From assembly GCA_024636635.1 (NCBI GenBank), contig JAGXGV010000006.1:1-34064 (forward strand): 34,064 nucleotides of DNA. The letters are read 5' to 3'. The notes beneath the pieces are model-generated. The model searched no databases. It had not been told where the DNA came from and saw only the letters and a program-made list of their open reading frames with translations. Both the position numbers and the translations under genes were made by a program. Shown here one piece after another: positions 9,115 through 17,796 of the stretch; position 1 is the stretch's first letter; each line of letters starts with the position of its first letter. The DNA comes from Puniceibacterium sp. (GTDB lineage: Bacteria; Pseudomonadota; Alphaproteobacteria; Rhodobacterales; Rhodobacteraceae).

Positions 9115-9425
9115 TCCGCCATGTCGTCCTGCTCAACCTGCCGCCCGAACATGACGGCGCTCTGCTGCTTGAGGCGCTTGGCCTGCTGGACGGGTTGCAG
9201 GGGCAGGTGCCGGGGCTGCTGTCCTTCGAACATGGCCCGAACCGGGACTACGAAGGCAAGTCGGCGGACTATCCTTACGGCTTTGTCGTCACTTTCGCCG
9301 ATCGCGCCGCCCATCTGGCCTATGAAACGCATCCCCAGCATGAGCGTGCCGGCGGTCTGCTCGTCTCGATCTGCGCGGGTGGGCATGATGGTATTCTTGT
9401 TGCCGATCTTGAGGTGCCGGGCTGA
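9111..9425 (+). CDS. Dabb (stress-responsive A/B barrel) domain protein
   Basis: 104 aa, a single small dimeric ferredoxin-like barrel domain. The start MIRHVVLLNL and the central YPYGFVVTFADRAAHLAYETHPQHE are characteristic of Dabb proteins (pattern of the type hv.l..f...a.l..Y..hp.H). The ATG at 9111 overlaps the stop of the LacI gene (ATGA), and this is the last gene of the operon. Related barrels act as cyclases, isomerases or lyases on small ring compounds in polyketide and aromatic pathways, or have no known role. Here a small-molecule isomerase or lyase step in the operon's pathway is possible but not shown. The next gene is convergent. Confidence 0.85.
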   Translation: MIRHVVLLNLPPEHDGALLLEALGLLDGLQGQVPGLLSFEHGPNRDYEGKSADYPYGFVVTFADRAAHLAYETHPQHERAGGLLVSICAGGHDGILVADLEVPG

Positions 9426-9536
9426 GCGCCTGCGCTTTAGGGCGTGGCGTTCAATCGGAAACAAGTTGGATCGAAACGCATGTTCGAGTGAAAGCGAGAG
9501 ACTGCGCGTCTTGAATCCAGTTTGACGCAACAGGCT

Positions 9537-10895
9537 TTAGTGCAGCTTTTCCAGGTTGCTGGCGTGATGGTCGAGAGCGTCCATAAGCGCCCCAAGCGTG
9601 GTCAGCCCGCGTCCGGTCAGCATCGGCAGGAGCCGCTGCATGATCTCGGCGATCAACAGCGCCTGCGCCATGCCGCCGCGCGATTGTGCCGCGCCCTGCG
9701 GTGAACCCGTGCGCCCGGCAATCGCCCGCAGGCTGTGATCCGCGCCATCCCCGAACAACAGGGCGGACAGGAGCACGAGGTCGATGTGAGGCTGATCCCA
9801 GACCAGCCCGGTGGCGGCGTCGTGGCGGCGCAGGAAGGCCATGCGCAGCGGCGCATTGTGGGCCACGATCACCGCATCGGTGGCAAAGTCGTGCAGACGG
9901 GCGCTGGCTGCCAGAATGTCCGGACGGCGTTCGGAAGGCCGGTGCCCTGAGTCATGCCCCGGGTCCGGGTCGATCCGCAGATCCAGCGCCTCGTGCCGCA
10001 GGATGCTGGGCCCGACCATGCGGGCGGCACCAATCCGGACGATCCTGTCGCGATGCGGCAGCAATCCGGTGGTTTCGGTGGACACCAGCACAAAGGTCAG
10101 CGCCGTCAGCGGCTTTTCCCCGACCGTCCGGACGGACTCAGCCGTCAGCAGGTCGAAGTCGTAGATCAGCGGACCGGGCAGGACCGTCATGTCCTGCGGC
10201 GTTGCGGGTTCCAGGACCAACAGTGCCCCGCCGCCGTCCAGGGCGCGCATCCGGGCGTCGATGCGTGTCGCGTTGTCGCCTGCAATTGCGGTGAAATGCA
10301 CTTCGAGCCCCGAGCGCTGCATCCGCCGGCGCGCGGCGGCGACGGTTCCGGCGGGGAAATAGTCGCTCAGGCAGGCATTGAGGCGCGGCACAGCACTGCG
10401 CGCCAGAAGAGCGCCTGCCTGGCTGTCGTAAAGCACGATCTGATCACCCGCGTTGATCACGAGGACCGCGACCGGGAGTTCGCCAAGCACCTGGGTCAAC
10501 CTGGACTTTTCGGATTCCAGCGCCGCAATGGTCTGTCCTAGCCTGCGCATCTCATGCAGTGCCGTGCCCTTTTCTTCGGGCGCGGCGTGCGCCAGGGGGC
10601 GTAGGGGGGAGGACACAGGGGAGAGTACGGGGGGCTGCGGTGCGGCGCCGCGTTCGGCCAGACGCTCCATCGGTCTTGCAAAATGTTCGTCGCAGTAAAG
10701 CCAGGCGGCGAGGCACAGCAAGAGGATCAGCCCGGTTCCAACGATACCCGAAAAGGCAAAGCCGACATCGGCGCCGCGTTCCGCCACACGGGCCGCGCCA
10801 AGCCAGAGCGCGACCTGAAGCCCGCCGACCAAAGCCAGCGCAAGCACGGCAAACAGCGCAAAGATCCGGAACCTCAGGCTGCTGCGGCGCATCAT
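9537..10895 (-). CDS. Membrane-anchored PAS protein with a degenerate DnaQ-like exonuclease domain
   Basis: 452 aa from the ATG at 10895, preceded by AGAGGG at good spacing. Longer in-frame starts have no ribosome site. Two hydrophobic segments (residues about 10-32 and 45-66) are followed by a coiled helix, a PAS-like region (about 132-225) and a C-terminal domain that aligns with the DEDDh exonuclease of DNA polymerase III epsilon. Three of the four metal-binding acids are missing: motif I reads STETTG instead of DxETTG (S272, E274 kept), motif II HNAPLRMAFL has R351 where D is expected, and motif III SRGGMAQAL lacks both the histidine and the aspartate. The domain is therefore probably not a nuclease and may bind a nucleotide or a partner. 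Length and frame are intact, so it looks like a functioning pseudoenzyme, not a decaying gene. Confidence 0.8.
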   Translation of the reverse strand: MMRRSSLRFRIFALFAVLALALVGGLQVALWLGAARVAERGADVGFAFSGIVGTGLILLLCLAAWLYCDEHFARPMERLAERGAAPQPPVLSPVSSPLRPLAHAAPEEKGTALHEMRRLGQTIAALESEKSRLTQVLGELPVAVLVINAGDQIVLYDSQAGALLARSAVPRLNACLSDYFPAGTVAAARRRMQRSGLEVHFTAIAGDNATRIDARMRALDGGGALLVLEPATPQDMTVLPGPLIYDFDLLTAESVRTVGEKPLTALTFVLVSTETTGLLPHRDRIVRIGAARMVGPSILRHEALDLRIDPDPGHDSGHRPSERRPDILAASARLHDFATDAVIVAHNAPLRMAFLRRHDAATGLVWDQPHIDLVLLSALLFGDGADHSLRAIAGRTGSPQGAAQSRGGMAQALLIAEIMQRLLPMLTGRGLTTLGALMDALDHHASNLEKLH

Positions 10896-11002
10896 CCCGG
10901 GACCCTCTGCCCGTCGCATCGGCGCAGGGTATGAGGTAGCGGCGCCCACGTGATGCCCTGTCCGTTGCTGTCGCCGTCGTACCGGCCCGGTGACACGTCC
11001 AT
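10892..11002 (-). CDS. Possible 36-aa small protein or leader ORF
   Basis: Reading frame MDVSPGRYDG...RVPG with its ATG at 11002-11000. It is preceded by GAAGAGGAGAGTC, one of the better ribosome sites in the region. Its TGA (10894-10892) overlaps the ATG of the PAS/exonuclease-like gene in an ATGA arrangement, so ribosomes finishing here would be placed at that start. The composition is hydrophilic, with no membrane segment and no family I recognise. It may be a leader peptide or a small protein. The alternative is that the ribosome site and overlap are chance in GC-rich DNA. Confidence 0.4.
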   Translation of the reverse strand: MDVSPGRYDGDSNGQGITWAPLPHTLRRCDGQRVPG

Positions 11003-11045
11003 GACTCTCCTCTTCAGGTGCCCCGTTCTCGACGGGGTCGCGTTT

Positions 11046-11078
11046 GTGGGGCGCAATTTGCGCAATTTGTCGCCCCAC
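11046..11078 (-). promoter_or_regulatory. Stem-loop enclosing a tandem 9-bp repeat upstream of the PAS/exonuclease-like gene
   Basis: Perfect 8-bp arms GTGGGGCG (11046-11053) and CGCCCCAC (11071-11078) enclose two direct copies of GCGCAATTT (11051-11059 and 11060-11068). The junction makes the palindrome TTGCGCAA (11058-11065). A second small hairpin, CCCCGT/ACGGGG (11021-11037), lies just downstream in the - strand direction. This is the leader of the short ORF at 10892-11002. It may be a protein-binding site or an RNA structure; no factor is assigned. Confidence 0.4.
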
Positions 11079-11197
11079 GTCCATGCCCGTTGCAGGATTA
11101 CAGGAAGTTCGCTGCGAGTTTTTCACGGTTGTCACCGGTCCGACCCACCGTTCCGGGGCCGTGGCGGGTTCCGGAAGGCTGCGGCAAGACGCAACAA

Positions 11198-11229
11198 GCG
11201 GCGCGCCCTGACAAAGCAGGGCGCGCCGC
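11198..11229 (-). terminator. Strong hairpin terminator after adk
   Basis: Perfect 13-bp arms GCGGCGCGCCCTG (11198-11210) and CAGGGCGCGCCGC (11217-11229) with a 6-base loop. The hairpin begins 25 bases after the adk stop. On the - strand the RNA continues UUGUUGC, a short and interrupted U tract, so termination may be Rho-assisted. It probably ends the transporter-acs-adk transcript and separates it from the downstream PAS/exonuclease-like gene. Confidence 0.75.
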
Positions 11230-11254
11230 GCAAGTGTGGCGCATGTTGCCGCGC

Positions 11255-11950
11255 CTAGCCCCGGGTGCCCTTGACGATGGCATCCAGACGTGTCGCGACA
11301 TCGGAAATGGTCCCCATCGCGGGGATTCGGTGCAAAGCACCCCTGGCATCGTAGTAGCGGACCAGCGGTGCGGTCTGGGCGTGATAGGCCGCGAGCCGGC
11401 TGCTGACAGTTTCGGGGGTGTCATCGGCGCGGCGCGTCATCTTGGTGCCTGCGCAGACATCGCAGACGCCTTCCACCTGCGGAGCCTTGAAGGTGTCGTG
11501 ATACCCCTCGCCGCAGTCGGCGCAGCTGAAACGGCCCGAAATGCGTGTGACCATCTCGCTTTCGTCCACCTCGAGGCTGATCGCGGCGTCGATCTTCTGA
11601 TCGCGTTCCGCCAGAAGCCTTTCAAGTGCTTCGGCTTGCGGCGTCGTGCGCGGAAAGCCGTCAAGGATCACACCCCGGGCGGTGTCGGGGTCGCCCAGAC
11701 GGTCGCGCAGGATCGAGATGACGATATCGTCGCTGACCAGCCCGCCCGAGTCCATCACGGCGCGGGCCTTTTGCCCGGCCTCGGTGCCTTGCTTCACGGC
11801 GGCGCGCAGAAGGTCACCGGTGGACAGTTGCACAAGGCCGAATTTATCTTCCAGCATCCGGGCCTGCGTGCCCTTGCCGGCCCCGGGCGGGCCAAGCAGG
11901 ATCAGCACAGGTGCGGTGACGGGTGCGGAGCTGCCGTCCATCGGATTCAT
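11255..11950 (-). CDS. adk: Adenylate kinase with a zinc-finger LID
   Basis: 231 aa, long-LID type. It catalyses AMP + ATP = 2 ADP. The P-loop GPPGAGKGT is at residues 20-28, with the NMP-binding STGDLLR after it, then GFPRT. The LID domain carries four cysteines (C143, C146, C163, C166), which indicates structural zinc. I chose the ATG at 11950 because its first bases overlap the TGA of acs (ATGA). A second ATG three codons later is also possible. The position directly after acs is notable, because acetyl-CoA synthetase produces AMP that this enzyme would remove. In many related bacteria the housekeeping adk lies in the ribosomal-protein operon, so this may be a second, acs-linked copy. That cannot be checked inside this window. 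Confidence 0.93.
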   Translation of the reverse strand: MNPMDGSSAPVTAPVLILLGPPGAGKGTQARMLEDKFGLVQLSTGDLLRAAVKQGTEAGQKARAVMDSGGLVSDDIVISILRDRLGDPDTARGVILDGFPRTTPQAEALERLLAERDQKIDAAISLEVDESEMVTRISGRFSCADCGEGYHDTFKAPQVEGVCDVCAGTKMTRRADDTPETVSSRLAAYHAQTAPLVRYYDARGALHRIPAMGTISDVATRLDAIVKGTRG

Positions 11951-13896
11951 TCCCGGTTCATTCGGTTGTCGATCAGATCGTCGACGACCCCGGGATCGGC
12001 CAGCGTCGAGGTGTCGCCAAGTGCGTCGCAGTCGTTTTCGGCGATCTTGCGCAGGATGCGGCGCATGATCTTGCCAGACCGGGTTTTCGGCAGGCCCGGG
12101 GCCCACTGGATGAGGTCCGGACTGGCGATGGGGCCGATTTCCTCGCGCACCCAGCCGCGCAATTCCTTCTTCAGGTCGTCGGACGCCTCGACTCCGTTCA
12201 TCAGGGTGACATAGCAGTAGATACCCTGTCCCTTGACCTTGTGCGGATAGCCCACAACTGCCGCTTCGGCGACCGAGGAATGGGCGACCAGGGCGGATTC
12301 GACTTCGGCCGTGCCCATCCGGTGGCCCGAAACGTTGATCACGTCATCGACCCGGCCGGTGATCCAGTAATCGCCATCGGCGTCGCGCCGACAGCCGTCA
12401 CCGGAAAAGTAATAGCCCTTGTAGTCGGAAAAGTAAGTCTTTTCGAACCGTTCGTGGTCTTCCCAGACGGTGCGCATCTGGCCCGGCCAGCTGTCCTTGA
12501 TCGCCAGCACACCCTCGGTCGGCGAGTCGTGGATCTCTTCTCCGCTGGTGGGGTCCAGCACGACGGGCTGGATGCCAAAGAACGGCTTCATCGCGGCACC
12601 CGGTTTGGTCGCATGGGCGCCGGGCAGGGGGGTCATCAGGTGGCCGCCGGTTTCGGTCTGCCACCAGGTGTCGACGATGGGACAGCGCCCGCCGCCCACG
12701 ACCTCGTTGTACCAGTTCCACGCCTCGGGGTTGATTGGTTCGCCCACGGTACCCAGCAGGCGCAGGGAGGACAGATCGCATTTGGTCACAAAATCCTTGC
12801 CCTGACCCATCAGCGCGCGGATGGCGGTGGGGGCGGTGTAGAACTGGTTCACCTTGTGCTTTTCGCAGACCTGCCAGAACCGGCTGGCATCGGGCCAGGT
12901 CGGAACGCCCTCGAACATCAGTGTGGTGGCGCCGTTGGCGAGCGGGCCGTAGATGATATAGCTGTGCCCGGTGACCCAGCCCACATCCGCCGAACACCAG
13001 AAGACGTCGCCTTCGTGATAGTCAAAGGTGATTTCGTGCGTCATCGCGGCATAGACGAGGTAGCCGCCCGAGGTATGCACGACGCCTTTGGGCTGCCCGG
13101 TCGATCCCGAGGTATAGAGGATGAACAAAGGATCTTCGGCTCCGACCTCGACCGGCTCGAAGGTGGTTGCCGCCTCTTTGGCCAGGGCATTGTAGTCATA
13201 GTCATGCTCGGCGTTCCAGGTGGTCTGGCCGCCGGTGCGTTTCACCACAAGGCATTTCACCTTGTCGCTGGTATGCAGCATGGCCTTGTCGGCATTGGTC
13301 TTGAGCGCGGTCTTCTTGCCGCCCCGAGGCGCCTCGTCCGAGGTGATCAGCACCTTGGCACCGCTGCCGTTGATGCGGGACGACAGCGCGTCGGGTGAAA
13401 AGCCGGCAAAGACGATGGAATGGACCGCGCCGATGCGGGCACAGGCCAGCATGGCATAGGCGGCTTCGGGGATCATCGGCATGTAAAGCACGACGCGGTC
13501 ACCCTTTGTCACGCCCAAATCGGTCAGCACGTTGGCCATGCGGCAGGTGTTGTCATGCAACTGCTGATAGGTGATGTGCTGTGCGGCCTCGGACGGATCG
13601 TCGGGTTCCCAGATGATCGCGGTCTGCTCTGCGCGGGTGGCAAGGTGGCGGTCGATGCAATTGGCCGAAACGTTGAGTGTGCCGTCGGCAAACCAGTTGA
13701 TCTTGACCTGCCCCAGCGTGAAATCGGTATCCTTCACCTTGGTGTAGGGCTTGATCCAGTCGATCCGTTTACCGTGTTTGGCCCAGAACGCTTCCGGGTC
13801 CTTGATGCTGGCCGCGTACATTTCGTCATATTTCGCAGCATCCACATGGGCGGTCTTCACCAGATCGTCGGCGGGCGGAAAGGTCTTGTCTAACAT
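11947..13896 (-). CDS. acs: Acetyl-CoA synthetase (AMP-forming)
   Basis: 649 aa, full length. It converts acetate, CoA and ATP to acetyl-CoA, AMP and PPi through acetyl-AMP. Motifs are the phosphate-binding [17 protein letters not shown], the acetate-pocket and adenine region around [10 protein letters not shown], the hinge and A8 loop [19 protein letters not shown], and the C-terminal [11 protein letters not shown], whose lysine is the classic acetylation target of Pat-type regulators. The start at 13896 follows the strong ribosome site AGGAGGAGCACAAC. Its stop overlaps adk by ATGA. It lies 88 bases downstream of the last ABC transporter gene, with a hairpin between, and may be read from the transporter promoter, its own promoter, or both. 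Confidence 0.97.
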   Translation of the reverse strand: MLDKTFPPADDLVKTAHVDAAKYDEMYAASIKDPEAFWAKHGKRIDWIKPYTKVKDTDFTLGQVKINWFADGTLNVSANCIDRHLATRAEQTAIIWEPDDPSEAAQHITYQQLHDNTCRMANVLTDLGVTKGDRVVLYMPMIPEAAYAMLACARIGAVHSIVFAGFSPDALSSRINGSGAKVLITSDEAPRGGKKTALKTNADKAMLHTSDKVKCLVVKRTGGQTTWNAEHDYDYNALAKEAATTFEPVEVGAEDPLFILYTSGSTGQPKGVVHTSGGYLVYAAMTHEITFDYHEGDVFWCSADVGWVTGHSYIIYGPLANGATTLMFEGVPTWPDASRFWQVCEKHKVNQFYTAPTAIRALMGQGKDFVTKCDLSSLRLLGTVGEPINPEAWNWYNEVVGGGRCPIVDTWWQTETGGHLMTPLPGAHATKPGAAMKPFFGIQPVVLDPTSGEEIHDSPTEGVLAIKDSWPGQMRTVWEDHERFEKTYFSDYKGYYFSGDGCRRDADGDYWITGRVDDVINVSGHRMGTAEVESALVAHSSVAEAAVVGYPHKVKGQGIYCYVTLMNGVEASDDLKKELRGWVREEIGPIASPDLIQWAPGLPKTRSGKIMRRILRKIAENDCDALGDTSTLADPGVVDDLIDNRMNRE

Positions 13897-13911
13897 GTTG
13901 TGCTCCTCCTG

Positions 13912-13944
13912 ATTGGGGGCAGGGAAGACGGCCCGGCCCCCAAT
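13912..13944 (-). promoter_or_regulatory. Stem-loop in the acs leader next to the ribosome site
   Basis: Perfect 9-bp arms ATTGGGGGC (13912-13920) and GCCCCCAAT (13936-13944) with a 15-base loop. In the transcript the hairpin ends one base before CAGGAGG of the acs ribosome site. There is no U tract, so it is not a classical terminator. It may stabilise a processed acs mRNA or influence ribosome access. Confidence 0.5.
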
Positions 13945-13984
13945 TGCAAGACTTCTTTGGTCCTATAAGGGCCGGAAAACCGCT

Positions 13985-14740
13985 TTAGATGGCAAGGTAT
14001 TCGGCGCGAAGTTTTTCGTTTTCAAGGACTTCTGCGGCGGTTCCATCAAAGACGATGGAACCTGTGTCCAGGATCACGGCGCGGTCCGCCAGTTGCAGCG
14101 CGCGCACGGCGTTCTGTTCGACGATGATCGTTGTCATGCCCTGCTCCTTTACGATGCGCAGGGTCTTTTCGATCTCGTCGACGATCACCGGGGCCAGACC
14201 CTCGTAAGGTTCGTCCAGCAGCAGCACCTTGATGTCACGCGCCAACGCGCGGGCAATGGCCAGCATCTGCTGTTCGCCGCCCGACAGGGTCACGCCCTCT
14301 TGTTTGCGCCGCTCGCCGAGTCGGGGGAACAATTGATAGAGCCGGTCCAGCGACCAGCCGACGGGAGGGGCGATCTGGGCCAGTTGCAGGTTTTCCTCGA
14401 CCGTGAGACCCGCGATGATGCGGCGATCCTCGGGGACAAGGCCAAGGCCGGCGATCGACGCCTGATAGGACGCCATCTTGTGCAGGGGCTGGTGATCGAG
14501 CCAGATTTCGCCCTTGTTCACCTGCGGATTGTCCATCCGCGCGATCGAGCGCAGGGTCGTGGTCTTGCCCGCGCCGTTGCGCCCCAGCAGGGCAAGGATC
14601 TCGCCTTCGTGGACGTTGAAGCTGATGCCCTGGACGATGTAGCTTTCGCCGTAATAGGCGTGGAGGTCCCAGACCGAGAGAAAGGCGGGGGCGGTTTCGG
14701 CCTTGTTGCCGTGCTTGGAAAAGTCAGGTTTGACGTTCAT
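13985..14740 (-). CDS. livF: ABC transporter ATP-binding protein, LivF type
   Basis: 251 aa from the ATG at 14740, preceded by GAAAGGAGCG. It is one of the two ATPases of a hydrophobic-amino-acid-type (HAAT) importer. Walker A is GRNGAGKTTT, the signature is LSGGEQQMLAIARAL, and Walker B is VLLLDEPYEGLAP. The length and the short C-terminus are typical of LivF. The first 20 residues (MNVKPDFSKHG...) are an extension beyond the usual start. It is the last transporter gene, 88 bases before acs. The liv name reflects the family; the substrate need not be a branched-chain amino acid. Confidence 0.92.
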   Translation of the reverse strand: MNVKPDFSKHGNKAETAPAFLSVWDLHAYYGESYIVQGISFNVHEGEILALLGRNGAGKTTTLRSIARMDNPQVNKGEIWLDHQPLHKMASYQASIAGLGLVPEDRRIIAGLTVEENLQLAQIAPPVGWSLDRLYQLFPRLGERRKQEGVTLSGGEQQMLAIARALARDIKVLLLDEPYEGLAPVIVDEIEKTLRIVKEQGMTTIIVEQNAVRALQLADRAVILDTGSIVFDGTAAEVLENEKLRAEYLAI

Positions 14741-14753
14741 CTGATCGCTCCTT

Positions 14754-15509
14754 TCAGGCTGTCTCGCCCAGATACGCTTCGCGCACCTTGGGGTGGCCCT
14801 TGATTTTTTCCGGCGTATCCTCGACCAGAGGCGTGCCCTGGGCCAGAACGGTGATCCGGTCGGCCAGCGAAAACACCACGTGCATGTCATGTTCGATGAT
14901 GCACATCGTGATGTTGCCGCGGGCCTTGATGTCCTTGAGCAGGTCGATCGTGTTGTTGGTGTCGTGGCGCGCCATGCCCGCTGTCGGTTCGTCCAGCAGC
15001 AGCAGGCGCGGTTCCTGCACCAGACACATCGCCATTTCCAGTCGCCGCTTGTCGCCACGCGACATCGACGCCGCGTGCATGTCGCGCTTGTCGAGCATCT
15101 TGACCTCGGTCAGCATCTCTTCGGCGCGTTCGCGCAGCTTCTTTTCGCCAAAGACCGAACGGATCGCGTGCATGCGGAACGGTCCGTCCCGCTTGGCAAG
15201 GCAGGGGATCATCATGTTTTCCATCACCGTCAGATCGCCGAAAATCTCGGGTGTCTGGAATACCCGCGAAATGCCCATCTGGTTGATCTGGTAGGGCTTG
15301 AGCCCCAGCACCGACTGGCCTGCGAACATCACCGATCCGGTGTCGGGGATCAGTTTGCCCACAAGGCAGTTCAGCAAGGTGGATTTGCCGGCTCCGTTCG
15401 GGCCGATGATCGCATGCACGGTGTTGTCCGCAACCGAAAGGTTGACGTTGCCCAGAGCCTGAAGGCCGCCGAAGCGCTTGTTGACGTCCTTGACTTCTAG
15501 AATGCCCAT
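14754..15509 (-). CDS. livG: ABC transporter ATP-binding protein, LivG type
   Basis: 251 aa from the ATG at 15509 with AAGGAGGCACGGCAT before it; a longer frame upstream runs into livM and is not used. Walker A is GPNGAGKST, the signature region is MSRGDKRRLEMAM (a variant of LSGGQQR), and Walker B is LLLLDEPTAGM. The order LivG then LivF matches the family. The gap to livM is 13 bases and to livF 13 bases, consistent with one polycistronic unit. It works at the inner face of the cytoplasmic membrane with LivF and the two permeases. Confidence 0.92.
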   Translation of the reverse strand: MGILEVKDVNKRFGGLQALGNVNLSVADNTVHAIIGPNGAGKSTLLNCLVGKLIPDTGSVMFAGQSVLGLKPYQINQMGISRVFQTPEIFGDLTVMENMMIPCLAKRDGPFRMHAIRSVFGEKKLRERAEEMLTEVKMLDKRDMHAASMSRGDKRRLEMAMCLVQEPRLLLLDEPTAGMARHDTNNTIDLLKDIKARGNITMCIIEHDMHVVFSLADRITVLAQGTPLVEDTPEKIKGHPKVREAYLGETA

Positions 15510-15522
15510 ATGCCGTGCCTCC

Positions 15523-16725
15523 TTATTCAGCGGGTGTCTTGGCGGCGGACGTGGTGTGGTCAGCGGCCGGTTTGCGGCGGAACAGGTTGCCGATCTTCTG
15601 GCCGCCCTGCACAAGCCCGCCGGGCAGGAAGATCACCACGGCCATGAACATCAGGCCCAGTGTCAGATGCCAGCCCTTGCCGACGAAGGGGTGGATGACC
15701 GTCACCAGAAGATCCTCGATCCCGTCGGGCATGAATGCGAACCACTGGTGCAGCACGGTGTCATTGATCTTGGAAAAGATGTTTTCGAAATACTTGATGA
15801 AGCCGGCGCCCAGCACCGGGCCGATCAGCGTGCCCGCGCCGCCCAGAATTGTCATCAGCACGACTTCGCCCGAGGCGGTCCACTGCATCCGTTCGGCCCC
15901 GGCCAGCGGGTCCATCGCGGCAAGCAGTCCACCGGCAAGACCGGCATACATCCCCGAGATCACGAATGCGGCCAACGTGTAGGGCCGCACGTTTAGCCCG
16001 GTGTAGTTCATGCGCTGCTGGTTGGATTTGACCGCGCGCAGCATCAGGCCGAAGGGCGAGCGGAAGATGCGGATGGCAAGGTAAAAGGCCAGAAGCATCA
16101 GCACCGCGCAGAAATAGTAGCCCGCGCTGAACTGGAACATCCAGGGTCCAAGCTCCATCACATGGGTCGCCCGCATGTCCAGCCCGAACAGCGACGGGAA
16201 CGGGATGCCGCCAGAGGCCGACACCGATTCACCCAGGATGCGCGGGTCGTTCAGCGAAAGTTGCAGTCCGGTTTCGCCGTTGGTGATCGGGGTCAGCACC
16301 GAATAGGCCAGCGCAAAGGACATCTGCGCAAAGGCCAGCGTCAGGATCGAAAAGTAGATGCCAGACCGCCGCAGCGAGATGAAGCCGATGACCAGCGCGA
16401 ACAGTCCGGCGATGATCACCGACAGGATGACCGCGGGGAGCACGTTCATGCTTAGCAGTTTGAACATCCAGACGGCGGAATAGGATCCCACCCCCAGGAA
16501 TGCCGCATGGCCAAAAGACAGATAGCCGGTAAGGCCGAACAGGATGTTGAACCCGATGGCGAAGATCCCGTAGATCACGAACCGCTGCATGAGGTCCGGA
16601 TAGCCCGCGTTGAACTGCGCCATGGCCGAATTGCCTGGAAACGGGTTGAGCAGGAAAGGTGCGCACATCGTCAGCACAAAGACGATCAGCAGCAGTGTGG
16701 TGTCTTTCTTGTCGAGTCCGAACAT
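15523..16725 (-). CDS. livM: ABC transporter permease, LivM type
   Basis: 400 aa integral membrane protein with many hydrophobic segments. It begins [17 protein letters not shown] and contains the family stretch [21 protein letters not shown] followed later by [24 protein letters not shown], which is the ATPase-contact region of LivM permeases. The conserved [13 protein letters not shown] is near the C-terminus. The C-terminal tail after about residue 370 is polar and alanine-lysine rich. It lies 3 bases after livH and is clearly in the same operon. It forms the membrane channel with LivH. Confidence 0.92.
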   Translation of the reverse strand: MFGLDKKDTTLLLIVFVLTMCAPFLLNPFPGNSAMAQFNAGYPDLMQRFVIYGIFAIGFNILFGLTGYLSFGHAAFLGVGSYSAVWMFKLLSMNVLPAVILSVIIAGLFALVIGFISLRRSGIYFSILTLAFAQMSFALAYSVLTPITNGETGLQLSLNDPRILGESVSASGGIPFPSLFGLDMRATHVMELGPWMFQFSAGYYFCAVLMLLAFYLAIRIFRSPFGLMLRAVKSNQQRMNYTGLNVRPYTLAAFVISGMYAGLAGGLLAAMDPLAGAERMQWTASGEVVLMTILGGAGTLIGPVLGAGFIKYFENIFSKINDTVLHQWFAFMPDGIEDLLVTVIHPFVGKGWHLTLGLMFMAVVIFLPGGLVQGGQKIGNLFRRKPAADHTTSAAKTPAE

Positions 16726-16728
16726 GGG

Positions 16729-17760
16729 TTATTCCTCCATCACGCCCTTGCGGCCCATCAGGCCACGCGGGCGGGCCAGCAATACGATGATCGCCACGAC
16801 GTAGATGATGATCTGGTTGATTCCGGGGATCAGGTCGATGACCTGCGTCATGGACGCAAAGGATTCGAGGATCCCGAGAAGAAAGCCCGCCAGTACCGCC
16901 CCCGGCAGGGAACCCATGCCGCCGACGACGACCACCACAAAGCTGAGCACAAGGAAATCCATCCCCATGTGGTAGTTCGGCGCATTGATGGGCGCATACA
17001 TAACCCCCGCCAGCCCCGCGACGGCGGCGGCCAGCCCGAACATGATGGTGAACCGCTTGTCAATGTTGATGCCCAGCAGGCCGACGGTTTCACGATCCGC
17101 CATGCCGGCCCGCACAACCATGCCGAAGGTGGTGAACTGGAGGAAGGCAAAGACCGCACCGATGATCAGGGCCGCAAAGGCGAAATAGACCAGTCGCCAG
17201 TAGGGATAGATGATCACGTTGGGATCGAACCCCAGCAGCACGCCGAAATCGAACGAGCCGCGGAAAACCTCGGGCGCGCCGGTCTGGATCGGATTGGCAC
17301 CGTAATAGTATTTGATCACTTCCTGAAGCACGATGGCGAGGCCGAAGGTGACCAGGATCTGATCGGCATGGGGACGCTTGTAAAAGTGTTTGATCAACCC
17401 GCGTTCCATGATGAAGCCGATGGCGATCATGATGGGAATGGCGAACAGGATGGCCAGAGGCACCGACCAGTCGATGATCCCCCCGCCGACCTCGGGGCCG
17501 AACCAATGCACGATATAGGGCGTGTCAACGGTCGACGGATTGCCGAGAAAGTCGGTTTTTGTCGGGTCCACCGTCTCGAAGCTGATCGACAGGATGCGTT
17601 GCAGGGTGACGGCGCAGAAGGCGCCTATCATGAACAGCGCACCGTGGGCGAAGTTGACCACGCCCAGCGTGCCGAAGATGAGTGTCAGTCCCAGCGCGAT
17701 CAGCGCATAGGCCGAACCCTTGTCGAGGCCGTTCAGGATTTGCAGAATTATGGCGTCCAT
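16729..17760 (-). CDS. livH: ABC transporter permease, LivH type
   Basis: 343 aa integral membrane protein. Family marks are NGLDKGSAYALIALGLTLIF at the N-terminus, GVVNFAHGALFMIGA, the cytoplasmic loop AGMADRETVGLLGINIDK that contacts the ATPases, and GGMGSLPGAVLAGFLLGILE near the C-terminus. It is longer than a classical LivH (about 300 aa) because of an extra-membrane insertion after the second hydrophobic region (about residues 60-95, FETVDPTKTDFLG...). Such an insertion is seen in other HAAT members that do not carry leucine, so the substrate may differ. It is 116 bases downstream of the binding-protein gene. Confidence 0.92.
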   Translation of the reverse strand: MDAIILQILNGLDKGSAYALIALGLTLIFGTLGVVNFAHGALFMIGAFCAVTLQRILSISFETVDPTKTDFLGNPSTVDTPYIVHWFGPEVGGGIIDWSVPLAILFAIPIMIAIGFIMERGLIKHFYKRPHADQILVTFGLAIVLQEVIKYYYGANPIQTGAPEVFRGSFDFGVLLGFDPNVIIYPYWRLVYFAFAALIIGAVFAFLQFTTFGMVVRAGMADRETVGLLGINIDKRFTIMFGLAAAVAGLAGVMYAPINAPNYHMGMDFLVLSFVVVVVGGMGSLPGAVLAGFLLGILESFASMTQVIDLIPGINQIIIYVVAIIVLLARPRGLMGRKGVMEE

Positions 17761-17796
17761 GGTCCCACCCTTTGAATGCGGTTGTCATGTGGGCAA

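Noticed and set aside
9426-9536. Possible terminator between the Dabb gene and the convergent PAS/exonuclease-like gene
   Set aside because: Only short 5-bp inverted matches (TGGAT/ATCCA) were seen and no T tract, which is not enough to call a terminator.
11923-13398. 491-codon + strand open frame opposite acs
   Set aside because: acs is unmistakable on the other strand with intact motifs; the mirror frame has no recognisable domain.
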